Below are positions 7,798 through 12,820 of a stretch of DNA of 12,820 bases, one piece after another. Where the stretch lies: positions 1 through 12,820 of the forward strand of contig JAEWPX010000193.1 in NCBI GenBank assembly GCA_023399375.1, read 5' to 3'. The position numbers and the translations under genes are program-made. Within the stretch, counting starts at the first letter, position 1; each line of letters starts with the position of its first letter. The stretch is from Pseudomonadota bacterium (lineage in GTDB: Bacteria; Desulfobacterota; Desulfovibrionia; Desulfovibrionales; Desulfovibrionaceae). Below the pieces are notes generated by a model that was given only the letters and a program-made list of their open reading frames with translations, did not search any database and was not told the origin of the DNA.

Positions 7798-8385
7798 ATG
7801 GCGGTGAAAAAGATCCTGATGCTCGTCGGCGACTACGTCGAGGACTACGAAGTCATGGTGCCCTTCCAGATGCTCGTCATGGTCGGGCACGACATCAAAA
7901 CCGTATGCCCGGGCAAGAAGGCCGGGGAAACGGTGCGCACGGCGGTCCACGACTTCGAGGGCGACCAGACCTACAGCGAAAAGCCCGGCCACAACTTCCA
8001 GCTCAACTACGATTTCGACGCCGTGGACGAGAAGTCCTTCGACGCCCTGGTCGTGCCGGGCGGCCGCGCGCCGGAATACATCCGGCTCAACCCGCGCGTC
8101 ATCGAGATCGTCAAGCATTTCGGCGCGACGAAAAAGCCCATCGCGGCCATCTGCCACGGCCAGCAGGTGCTGGTGGCGGCGGACGTGGTTTCCGGCTGCA
8201 ACTGCATGGCCTACCCGGCCGTGCAGCCGGACATCGAGCGTGCCGGCGGCACCTACGTCGGCCCCAACGCGACGTTCACCAACGCCGTGGTCAGCGGCAA
8301 CCTCGTCACCGGCCCGGCCTGGCCGGCCCATCCGGAATGGATGCGCAAATTCCTGGAGATGCTCGGCACGAAAATCGAACCGTAG
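7798..8385 (+). CDS. DJ-1/PfpI family protein, DJ-1D-like
   Basis: A 195-residue cytoplasmic protein of the DJ-1/PfpI superfamily. Members include cofactor-free glyoxalases, proposed protein or nucleotide deglycases, chaperones and peptidases. The nucleophile elbow is AAICHGQQVL with Cys119 followed by His120. A conserved acidic region lies at GDYVEDYEVMVPFQ (11-24), and VPGGRAPEYI is at 86-95. From memory, the segments GDYxEDYEVMVPFQ, TVCPGKKAGE, AVHDFEG and GHNFQLN match the repeat unit of plant DJ-1D proteins closely. This is one unit, whereas the plant proteins have two in tandem. Detoxification of methylglyoxal or a stress role is therefore the best guess. The ATG has AAGGAG (7786-7791) six bases upstream. 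It follows the lipoprotein gene by 85 bases with a strong hairpin between, and a 198-base gap separates it from the next gene. Confidence 0.93.
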   Translation: MAVKKILMLVGDYVEDYEVMVPFQMLVMVGHDIKTVCPGKKAGETVRTAVHDFEGDQTYSEKPGHNFQLNYDFDAVDEKSFDALVVPGGRAPEYIRLNPRVIEIVKHFGATKKPIAAICHGQQVLVAADVVSGCNCMAYPAVQPDIERAGGTYVGPNATFTNAVVSGNLVTGPAWPAHPEWMRKFLEMLGTKIEP

Positions 8386-8399
8386 CCTTTGCCCGGGGA

Positions 8400-8440
8400 C
8401 GCGCCGCGCGGAGCCTTGTCGGCCCTTCGCGGCGCGCTTT
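8400..8440 (+). terminator. Possible terminator after the DJ-1 gene
   Basis: Nine-base arms CGCGCCGCG (8400-8408) and CGCGGCGCG (8428-8436) enclose a 19-base loop and are followed by CTTT, starting 15 bases after the stop codon. The stem is strong, but the loop is large and the T-run is short, so termination would be weak or factor-assisted. Confidence 0.4.
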
Positions 8441-8512
8441 CGGCTGGGCCGTGCCGCCACGCGGCCCCAACGCTGCCGGATTGCCCCGGATTCTTCTCTT
8501 TTTTCCCTCGCC

Positions 8513-8606
8513 AAGGAGTGGTATGGTCTTCGCCGTGAAACGGCCCGGGAGCATGGCAAGCGCACCCGGCGCAACGAGGCCCCATGATCGACAAGACCCA
8601 GATTGA
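8513..8606 (+). promoter_or_regulatory. Leader ORF or -10-like site upstream of the membrane-protein gene
   Basis: AAGGAG (8513-8518) stands four bases before an ATG (8523) that opens a 27-codon frame ending in TGA at 8604-8606, overlapping the start of the next gene (8584) by 23 bases in another frame. This has the layout of a short upstream ORF that couples translation. The peptide (MVFAVKRPGSMAS...) has no recognised motif. The same bases contain TATGGT (8522-8527), which could instead be a -10 element behind a T-rich tract (8499-8504), though the -35 match is poor. The two readings conflict and neither is proven. Confidence 0.25.
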
Positions 8607-9003
8607 ACGGCTGCGGCAGGTCATCGGCGATTTCGCCGTCAACAAGGGAAAGGTGCTCCTGCTTTTCTCCTTCCTGCTTTTCATCGTGGCCGCCTATTAC
8701 GTGATGGATTTCGTGACCGAGGACAGCCTGGCGGTGAAATACAAAAAGACCACCGCCCTGGTCGAAGAGGTCCAGGAAACGAAAAACGTCCTGACCATCG
8801 TGACGAGCCAGGGATTTTTCGTGGTCGATCCCGGGTTGCGTTCGGACAAGTTCAAGAACATCGCCGACTTCTTCCGCAAGGTGAAGGAAGACGGCTCGCC
8901 CGTGCGCATCGACTACAAGGACGTGGGCAACGACAAGGTCATCGAAAACGTTTTCTACCGCGCCGAATCCACCAAGTTCGGCAAGATCGGCTCGCTCAAG
9001 TAG
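8584..9003 (+). CDS. One-pass membrane protein of unknown function
   Basis: A 139-residue protein not recognised from memory. Residues 1-22 are charged and predicted cytoplasmic, 24-42 form one hydrophobic helix (VLLLFSFLLFIVAAYYVMD), and 43-139 would be periplasmic by the positive-inside rule (Lys/Arg at 9, 11, 21 and 23). The soluble part alternates short hydrophobic strands with charged turns (LTIVTSQGFFVVDPG, SPVRIDYKDVG, VIENVFYRAES), which suggests a small beta-rich domain. It has no cysteine and no catalytic motif. The start has GAGG seven bases upstream (8577-8580 region), a modest site. The EamA exporter starts 21 bases after its stop, so the two are probably cotranscribed, but this says little about function. 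Confidence 0.8.
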   Translation: MIDKTQIERLRQVIGDFAVNKGKVLLLFSFLLFIVAAYYVMDFVTEDSLAVKYKKTTALVEEVQETKNVLTIVTSQGFFVVDPGLRSDKFKNIADFFRKVKEDGSPVRIDYKDVGNDKVIENVFYRAESTKFGKIGSLK

Positions 9004-9024
9004 CTCCCCGCCCGACGCCGCGCC

Positions 9025-9948
9025 ATGTCGCCTTCCCTGACCGGCCTGTCGGCCGCCCTTGCCGCCACGGTCGTCTGGGCCGGCAATTTCGTGGTGGCCC
9101 GCGGCATCGCCCACGCCATCCCGCCCATCCAGCTCAATTTCTGGCGCTGGCTGCTGGCGCTCGCCTGCCTGCTGCCCTGGGCGCTGCCGCGCCTGCGCGC
9201 CGACTGGCCGCTCATGCGTCGCCACTGGCGGCACCTTTCGGTCATGGGCCTGCTCGGCGTCACGCTGCTCAACACCTTCGTCTACAAGGCCGGCCAGACG
9301 ACCCAGAGCCTCAACATGGCCCTGCTCGTGCCCACGGCGCCGGTCATCATCATGCTGCTTTCCCGCATCCTCTACGCCGAACCCATCACCTGGCGGCGGC
9401 TGGCGGGCATGGGCGTCGTGCTGTGCGGCGTCCTGACGCTTCTCTCCCGGGGCGACTGGCAGCATCTGGCGGCCGTCCGCTTCAACCCCGGCGACCTCTG
9501 GGCCCTTGCCGGCGCGGCCAGCTTCGCGCTCTATTCGCTTTTCGTGCGCAACCGCCCAAAGGGGCTGTCCCTGGCCGGGTACAACGCCGCCACCTTCGCC
9601 CTCGGCCTCGTGTTCCTGCTGCCGGGGCTCGCCGTGGAAGTCGCCGTCCTGCCCGCCCCGGCGCTCACCGTGCCCGTGGTCGCGGGCATCGCCTATGCGG
9701 GCATCGGCTGCTCCACGATCGCCTACATCCTCTGGACGCGGGCCATCGCCGGCATCGGCCCGGTGCTTGCCGGCATGGTCTACTACAGCCTGCCGCTTTT
9801 CACGGCCGTGGAATCGGCCTGGCTGCTTGGAGAATCCATCGCGCCCTTCCACATCGTCGGCGGCGGGATGATCATCGCGGGCATCCTGTTCGCCACGGTG
9901 GACAGGCGCGTGCGCCATCTGCCCGCGCCGCGCCGCCACGCAGACTGA
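9025..9948 (+). CDS. EamA/DMT-family transporter (ten-helix drug/metabolite exporter)
   Basis: A 307-residue inner-membrane protein made of two EamA repeats (about 8-140 and 155-292), which gives the usual ten helices. The first repeat opens GLSAALAATVVWAGNFVVAR, a standard EamA start, and includes NTFVYKAGQTTQSLNMALLV and the typical helix-end TAPVIIMLLSRILYAEPITW. The second repeat has the matching GIAYAGIGCSTIAYILWTRA and PLFTAVESAWLLGESI. DMT proteins of this kind export amino acids, purines or other metabolites; the substrate cannot be told from sequence. The basic, Pro-rich tail (RRVRHLPAPRRHAD) is cytoplasmic. No good Shine-Dalgarno precedes the ATG, so translation may depend on the membrane-protein gene ending 21 bases earlier. 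A strong terminator follows after 45 bases. Confidence 0.92.
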   Translation: MSPSLTGLSAALAATVVWAGNFVVARGIAHAIPPIQLNFWRWLLALACLLPWALPRLRADWPLMRRHWRHLSVMGLLGVTLLNTFVYKAGQTTQSLNMALLVPTAPVIIMLLSRILYAEPITWRRLAGMGVVLCGVLTLLSRGDWQHLAAVRFNPGDLWALAGAASFALYSLFVRNRPKGLSLAGYNAATFALGLVFLLPGLAVEVAVLPAPALTVPVVAGIAYAGIGCSTIAYILWTRAIAGIGPVLAGMVYYSLPLFTAVESAWLLGESIAPFHIVGGGMIIAGILFATVDRRVRHLPAPRRHAD

Positions 9949-9993
9949 GCGCGGCGAAGCGGCCGCGATCGGTCGCCGTACGGCGGGCGACAA

Positions 9994-10027
9994 AAAAGGG
10001 ACTTCCCCCTGAGGCGAAGTCCCTTTT
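9994..10027. terminator. Bidirectional intrinsic terminator between convergent units
   Basis: Arms AAAAGGGACTTC (9994-10005) and GAAGTCCCTTTT (10016-10027) pair perfectly around a ten-base loop. The core GGGACTTC stem is followed by TTTT on the plus strand and by TTTTTT on the minus strand, so it can stop transcription from the EamA gene and from the trpS side. It is the clearest terminator in the window. Confidence 0.88.
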
Positions 10028-10044
10028 CCGAAAGGCCGTCAGCG

Positions 10045-10096
10045 GCGACACGTATTGCGGCGGTTCCCGCTCCCTGCGCGCTTCCCCTCGTGTCGC
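10045..10096. repeat. Spaced inverted repeat in the convergent gap
   Basis: GCGACACG (10045-10052) and CGTGTCGC (10089-10096) are perfect eight-base reverse complements, 36 bases apart, lying between the bidirectional terminator and the AT-rich stretch. The interior shows no clear nested stem. No target-site duplication or transposase is present, so a mobile-element remnant is not supported. Confidence 0.3.
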
Positions 10097-10102
10097 GTCC
10101 TC

Positions 10103-10132
10103 GAAAACAGTTGCTATTTTTCCGAGAGCAAC
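10103..10132 (-). terminator. Possible trpS terminator
   Basis: Read on the minus strand, GTTGCT and AGCAAC (10127-10132 and 10110-10115) form a six-base stem around an 11-base loop, followed by TGTTTTC. It lies 58 bases after the trpS stop within an AT-rich stretch and looks like a weak intrinsic terminator. Confidence 0.4.
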
Positions 10133-10153
10133 ATGCTTAAATAACTATTTTTT

Positions 10154-10180
10154 CTTAAAAATACTGACGTATTTTTTAAG
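10154..10180. repeat. AT-rich hairpin just after trpS
   Basis: CTTAAAAATAC (10154-10164) and GTATTTTTTAAG (10169-10180) pair around TGAC with one bulged base. The sequence from about 10105 to 10190 is strikingly AT-rich against a GC-rich background. In the minus direction the stem is followed by A residues, not T, so it is not a standard terminator for trpS. It may protect the 3' end of the mRNA or mark a bent or easily melted site. Confidence 0.45.
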
Positions 10181-10190
10181 GGTCGCAACA

Positions 10191-11198
10191 CTAGAAATTG
10201 AGGTTGAGCTTCTTGCGGAAGGCTTCCAGGTTGCGGCAGGCCCGCTGCCGGGCCGCGGCGTTGCCCTTTTCCAGGATCTCGCGCACGAGGTCGGGCTTCG
10301 CGTCGAAGGCCTTGCGCCGGTCGCGAATGGGTTCCAGGAAGGCGGTCATGGACTCGACAAGCAGCTTCTTGCAGTCGCCGCAGCCCCAGGTGGCGTGGGT
10401 GCAGCCCTCGACGATCTCGGGCAGCCGCGCCGGATCGGTCAACAGCTCGTGGTAGGGATAGAGGTTGCATTCCTTGGGATCGCCGGGATCGGTCAGCCGG
10501 GCGCGCTTTTCGCAGGTCAGCATGCTCATGACCTTCTTCTTCATGCTCGCCGGGTCCTCGGACAGGCCGATGGCGTTGCCGTAGCTCTTGCTCATCTTGC
10601 GCCCGTCGAGGCCGGTCAGCTTGGCGTCGGGCGTCAGCAGGGCCTGCGGCTCGGGGAAGAAGTTCCCGTAGAGGTGGTTGGCGCGGCGGGCGATCTCGCG
10701 GGTCAGCTCCAGGTGCGGCAGCTGGTCCTGGCCCACGGGCACGAAGGCCGGCTTGTAGAGCAGGATGTCCGAGGCCATGAGCACCGGATAGCCCAGGAAG
10801 CCGTAAGTGGTCAGATCCTTGGCCGCAAGCTCGGTCAGCTGGTCCTTGTAGGTGGGGCAGCGCTCCAGCCAGGAAACGGGCGTGAGCATGGACAGCAACA
10901 GATGCAGCTCCACGTGCTCCTTGACCTGGGACTGCTGGAACAACACGCATTTTTCCGGGTCGAGCCCGGCCGCCACCCAGTCCTTGACCAACTCCGGCAC
11001 GAAGCCCTTGATGCGTTTGGGGTCGGCGTATTCCGTGGTCAGCGCGTGCCAGTCGGCCACGAAGAAGAGGCACTCGTGGGTTTGCTGGAGCTCGACCCAG
11101 TTTTTCAGCACGCCGAAATAGTGGCCCAGGTGCAGGGGGCCGGTGGGGCGCATGCCGGAGACGATCCGCTTGTTTTCCTTGGGGGTGTTCTCACTCAT
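10191..11198 (-). CDS. trpS: Tryptophanyl-tRNA synthetase with an Fe-S-type cysteine motif
   Basis: A 335-residue class I aminoacyl-tRNA synthetase that charges tRNA-Trp with tryptophan in the cytoplasm. The ATP-binding HIGH motif appears as PTGPLHLGHYFG (HLGH at 23-26) and the KMSKS loop as GRKMSKSYGN (KMSKS at 201-205). GQDQLPHLELTREIA (156-170) is the usual dimer and tRNA region. In the C-terminal part, Cys244, Cys266, Cys273 and Cys276 form C-x21-C-x6-C-x2-C, nearly the same as the C-x22-C-x6-C-x2-C that holds a [4Fe-4S] cluster in Thermotoga maritima TrpRS. The length is normal. The frame is open far upstream through the peptidase gene, but SENTPKENKRIVSGMRPTGP marks the true N-terminus. 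The Shine-Dalgarno is weak (a GGA about 11 bases upstream). It follows the M50 peptidase gene by 62 bases, with a terminator-like hairpin in the gap. Confidence 0.97.
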   Translation of the reverse strand: MSENTPKENKRIVSGMRPTGPLHLGHYFGVLKNWVELQQTHECLFFVADWHALTTEYADPKRIKGFVPELVKDWVAAGLDPEKCVLFQQSQVKEHVELHLLLSMLTPVSWLERCPTYKDQLTELAAKDLTTYGFLGYPVLMASDILLYKPAFVPVGQDQLPHLELTREIARRANHLYGNFFPEPQALLTPDAKLTGLDGRKMSKSYGNAIGLSEDPASMKKKVMSMLTCEKRARLTDPGDPKECNLYPYHELLTDPARLPEIVEGCTHATWGCGDCKKLLVESMTAFLEPIRDRRKAFDAKPDLVREILEKGNAAARQRACRNLEAFRKKLNLNF

Positions 11199-11232
11199 GG
11201 CGATATGATCCGTTTCCTCGTGAAGGGTATGG

Positions 11233-11259
11233 AAAAAAGGCGCGGGGAAGCTCCCCCGC
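11233..11259 (-). terminator. Intrinsic terminator or attenuator between the M50 peptidase gene and trpS
   Basis: On the minus strand the stem GCGGGG / CCCCGC (11254-11259 and 11242-11247, six-base loop) begins two bases after the peptidase stop codon and is followed, after GCC, by six T (11233-11238). Only 34 bases then remain before the trpS ATG, too few for a normal promoter. The site may therefore be leaky, so that trpS receives a reduced share of transcripts, or trpS may have a promoter inside the peptidase gene. Confidence 0.6.
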
Positions 11260-11260
11260 C

Positions 11261-11905
11261 CTACAGCAGCATCTGGGAGAAATACGCCACCGGCGGGCCG
11301 ATGATGCGGCCGAGCACGCCGGCCACGGCCAGCAGGATGAGCAGCAGGAAGCCCCAGCGGCCGAAATTCTGATACCGCATGGCCATGTGCGGCGGCAGGA
11401 AGGCGGCGAGCACGTTGCTGCCGTCGAGCGGCGGCACGGGCAGCATGTTGAATATGCCGAGCGCAATATTGACCTGGACGCCGGCCGCGCACATGTAGAG
11501 CAGCGGCGCGAGAACGCCGTACGCGAGCGTCCCTTCCGCCACGCCGCGGCCCAGGTGTTCTATGCCGCGCGCGCCCAGGGCGAACAGCACGGCGAGCAGG
11601 ACGTTCATGGCCGGCCCGGCCAGGGCCACGAGCATCATACCCTTGACCGGATTGCGGAAATAGCGCGGGTCCACGGGCACGGGCTTGGCCCAGCCGATCA
11701 TGCGCGTGAGCAGGAAAGCCAGCGTGCCGAGCACGTCCAGGTGGCTGAGGGGATTGAGCGTCAGCCGCCCGGCCAGGCGCGCCGTGGGGTCGCCGAGCCA
11801 GTTGGCCACATAGCCGTGGGCCGCCTCGTGAAAGGTCACGGCCATGAGCACCGGCACGACAAGCAGGGCGATCTCCTGCATGGTCTGGGAAAATTCTGGA
11901 AACAT
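11261..11905 (-). CDS. Site-2-protease-like M50 membrane metallopeptidase
   Basis: A 214-residue polytopic membrane peptidase of family M50 (SpoIVFB/S2P-like group). The zinc-binding HEAAH (His26, Glu27, His30) lies in the first membrane segment, and the third ligand is in NMLPVPPLDGS (153-163, Asp161), a hallmark of intramembrane metalloproteases. The intermediate motifs NPLSHLD (51-57) and LAGPAMN (95-101) are also family features. It has no PDZ domain, so it belongs to the short form found beside trpS in many bacteria, often followed by scpA and scpB. The natural substrate of that form is not well established. The frame can start six codons earlier at a GTG (11923); the ATG at 11905 was preferred because relatives begin just before the SQTMQEIAL helix. 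Neither start has a clear Shine-Dalgarno. Confidence 0.92.
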   Translation of the reverse strand: MFPEFSQTMQEIALLVVPVLMAVTFHEAAHGYVANWLGDPTARLAGRLTLNPLSHLDVLGTLAFLLTRMIGWAKPVPVDPRYFRNPVKGMMLVALAGPAMNVLLAVLFALGARGIEHLGRGVAEGTLAYGVLAPLLYMCAAGVQVNIALGIFNMLPVPPLDGSNVLAAFLPPHMAMRYQNFGRWGFLLLILLAVAGVLGRIIGPPVAYFSQMLL

Positions 11906-11972
11906 GGGCAAGGCGGCTAGCACGAACGGCTGGCCGGGGCAAGGGCGGCGGGCCGGATGCTACCCAGGCGGC

Positions 11973-12004
11973 GCGCCCCGGAGCCGGCCGGGCTTCCGGG
12001 GCGC
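11973..12004 (-). terminator. Long GC hairpin between the receiver-domain gene and the M50 gene
   Basis: Arms GCGCCCCGG (11973-11981) and CCGGGGCGC (11996-12004) pair over nine bases, and AGCC/GGCT extends the stem inward by four more past a bulge. It begins 23 bases after the stop of the response regulator gene on the minus strand. No T-tract follows, so it may slow or partly stop transcription, or stabilise the upstream message, rather than act as a classical terminator. Confidence 0.4.
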
Positions 12005-12026
12005 ATGTCCGCGAAACTGCGGCCCC

Positions 12027-12392
12027 CTAGCCGGCTTTTTCCATGGCCAGGGCGACCTTGTTCTTGAGTTCGCCGAGGTCCACGGACTTGACCACGTAAT
12101 AGTCGGCGGCGATGGATTTGAGGTCATGCTGAAAGCTGTCGTAAGCCGTGCTCAGGATCACGGGGATGCTCTGGTCCTTGCCGCGGATCTCCTGGAGCAG
12201 GTCGAGGCCCGAGCGGTTGCCGCCGAGCTTGATGTCGAGCACCACGACGTCCGGCGACACACGGGCCATCAGCGGCAGAATCTCTTCCTCGCCGTCGGAG
12301 GTCACGACCTCGTAGCCCTCCCCTTCGAGTTCTTCCTGATAGAGCATGCGGATATGCTTCTCGTCGTCGACGACCAAAATCTTCCCGCTCAT
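12027..12392 (-). CDS. Single-domain response regulator (receiver only)
   Basis: A 121-residue stand-alone receiver domain of the CheY/Spo0F type. The acidic pocket is Asp9/Asp10 in LVVDDEKHIRM, the phospho-acceptor is Asp53 in VVVLDIKLGG, and the conserved Thr82 and Lys102 are in place (STAYDSF and YVVKSVD). It has no output domain, so it must act through protein contacts or as a phosphorelay intermediate. The usual Pro after the conserved Lys is replaced by Ser. The frame is open upstream, but the ATG at 12392 has AAGGAG about seven bases before it and starts directly at the first strand of the fold. No histidine kinase lies within the window, so its partner is an orphan. It has its own promoter candidate and is read toward the peptidase and trpS. 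Confidence 0.94.
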   Translation of the reverse strand: MSGKILVVDDEKHIRMLYQEELEGEGYEVVTSDGEEEILPLMARVSPDVVVLDIKLGGNRSGLDLLQEIRGKDQSIPVILSTAYDSFQHDLKSIAADYYVVKSVDLGELKNKVALAMEKAG

Positions 12393-12452
12393 GGGTAAAC
12401 TCCTTGTAACACGGCATAAAGAGATCGAATGCATGCGTCTTTCGACTTCAAG

Positions 12453-12481
12453 GTTATGCTGAAAAGCCCGGGCCGGGTCAA
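12453..12481 (-). promoter_or_regulatory. Sigma70-like promoter for the single-domain response regulator
   Basis: On the minus strand TTGACC (12476-12481) and CATAAC (12453-12458) stand 17 bases apart, matching five and four of six consensus positions. Transcription would start near 12446 and give a leader of about 54 bases that ends in a good AAGGAG ribosome binding site. Confidence 0.55.
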
Positions 12482-12503
12482 CCGTTTTCCCTAGTGGCGC
12501 GCC

Positions 12504-12532
12504 TTGATTCCCACCGCGCCCCAGGCTACACC
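12504..12532 (+). promoter_or_regulatory. Weak promoter candidate for the ThiS-like gene
   Basis: TTGATT (12504-12509) and TACACC (12527-12532) are 17 bases apart. The -10 match is poor (three of six). If real, transcription would begin about at the ATG (12541), so the message would be nearly leaderless. That agrees with the absence of a Shine-Dalgarno there. Confidence 0.25.
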
Positions 12533-12540
12533 TGTGGCCC

Positions 12541-12738
12541 ATGATTACCGTAACACTGGGCACGAACAACACGCCGACCACGTTCGAAAAAATCAAAACC
12601 GTCCTCCAATTGCTCAACAAACTTCACCTGCGCGTCAACGACGCCCTGGTCATCCGCGACGGCGAACTGCTCACACCGGACCGCCATCTGCGCCCCGGCG
12701 ACCACGTCGCCATCCGCCCCGTGGTATCGCGCGGGTAG
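12541..12738 (+). CDS. ThiS/MoaD-like ubiquitin-fold sulfur-carrier homologue
   Basis: A 65-residue protein with the shape of a ThiS/MoaD beta-grasp sulfur carrier. It opens with a short strand (MITVTLG). A helix containing TFEKIKTVLQLLNKL follows, then RVNDALVIRDGELLTPD and LRPGDHVAIRPVVS, the usual end of the fold (a -xPGDxVxIRPVxS- strand). Such carriers donate sulfur as a C-terminal thiocarboxylate to thiamine, molybdopterin, cysteine or tRNA thiolation enzymes after adenylation by an E1-like partner. Here the protein ends in SRG rather than the canonical GG. The last Gly is kept, but the penultimate one is Arg. Similar small proteins sit beside TtuA/TilS-type tRNA thiolation enzymes in related bacteria, but the downstream neighbour is not in the window, so the pathway is open. 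No Shine-Dalgarno precedes the ATG. Confidence 0.8.
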   Translation: MITVTLGTNNTPTTFEKIKTVLQLLNKLHLRVNDALVIRDGELLTPDRHLRPGDHVAIRPVVSRG

Positions 12739-12769
12739 CGGGAGGAAGAGGAAAGAAGAATGCCTCCGG

Positions 12770-12820
<51 letters not shown>

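Noticed and set aside
7447..9993. Minus-strand frame of 848 codons
   Set aside because: It spans four well-supported plus-strand genes and their gaps. The composition is low-complexity, rich in His, Asp, Gly and Arg, and no domain is recognisable.
10045..10180. Attachment site or insertion-sequence remnant in the AT-rich gap
   Set aside because: There is no tRNA gene, transposase fragment, terminal repeat pair with target duplication, or integrase nearby.
11199..11942. Upstream extension of the trpS frame
   Set aside because: It covers the M50 peptidase gene in another frame and is rich in Arg, Ala and Gly. TrpRS homology begins right after the ATG at 11198.
12393..12620. Upstream extension of the receiver-domain frame
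   Set aside because: It crosses the divergent gap and the ThiS-like gene. A good ribosome binding site and the normal REC start are at 12392.

Overview
The window reads as a chromosomal segment of a GC-rich Gram-negative bacterium, most like a Desulfovibrionaceae-type sulfate reducer of the former Deltaproteobacteria. This is inferred from base composition, gene content and protein style; no database search was possible. Nothing indicates a plasmid, prophage, insertion sequence or CRISPR array. No rRNA or tRNA gene was seen. No gap between genes exceeds 300 bases.

Left part (1-7204, all minus strand, read right to left): a ComEC/Rec2 DNA-uptake channel, a cation diffusion facilitator metal exporter, a LytTR response regulator, its LytS-type sensor kinase, and the first ~320 codons of a CstA-family transporter that runs off the left edge. 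The regulator, kinase and CstA form one module. By analogy with E. coli BtsS/BtsR and BtsT, it probably senses a carbon source such as pyruvate and controls its uptake.

Middle part (7365-9948, plus strand): a small cysteine-rich lipoprotein of unknown function behind a good sigma70-like promoter, a DJ-1/PfpI protein that resembles plant DJ-1D proteins, a one-pass membrane protein of unknown function, and a ten-helix EamA/DMT exporter. A strong bidirectional terminator (9994-10027) and an AT-rich stretch with further hairpins separate this block from the next.

Right part (10191-12392, minus strand): a single-domain response regulator, a site-2-protease-like M50 peptidase, and tryptophanyl-tRNA synthetase. 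The peptidase-trpS pair is a familiar neighbourhood. An intrinsic-terminator-like hairpin lies between the two genes, and the synthetase carries a cysteine pattern matching the [4Fe-4S] site known from Thermotoga TrpRS. Divergently, a ThiS/MoaD-like sulfur-carrier homologue (12541-12738) starts the next plus-strand unit. The window ends in a run of 50 G that is almost certainly a sequencing or assembly artefact.

Most of the region is ordinary core genome. The items most worth a second look are the Fe-S TrpRS motif, the Cys-rich lipoprotein with paired CX3C motifs, the terminator inside the peptidase-trpS pair, the LytSTR-CstA module, and the non-canonical RG end of the ThiS-like protein.
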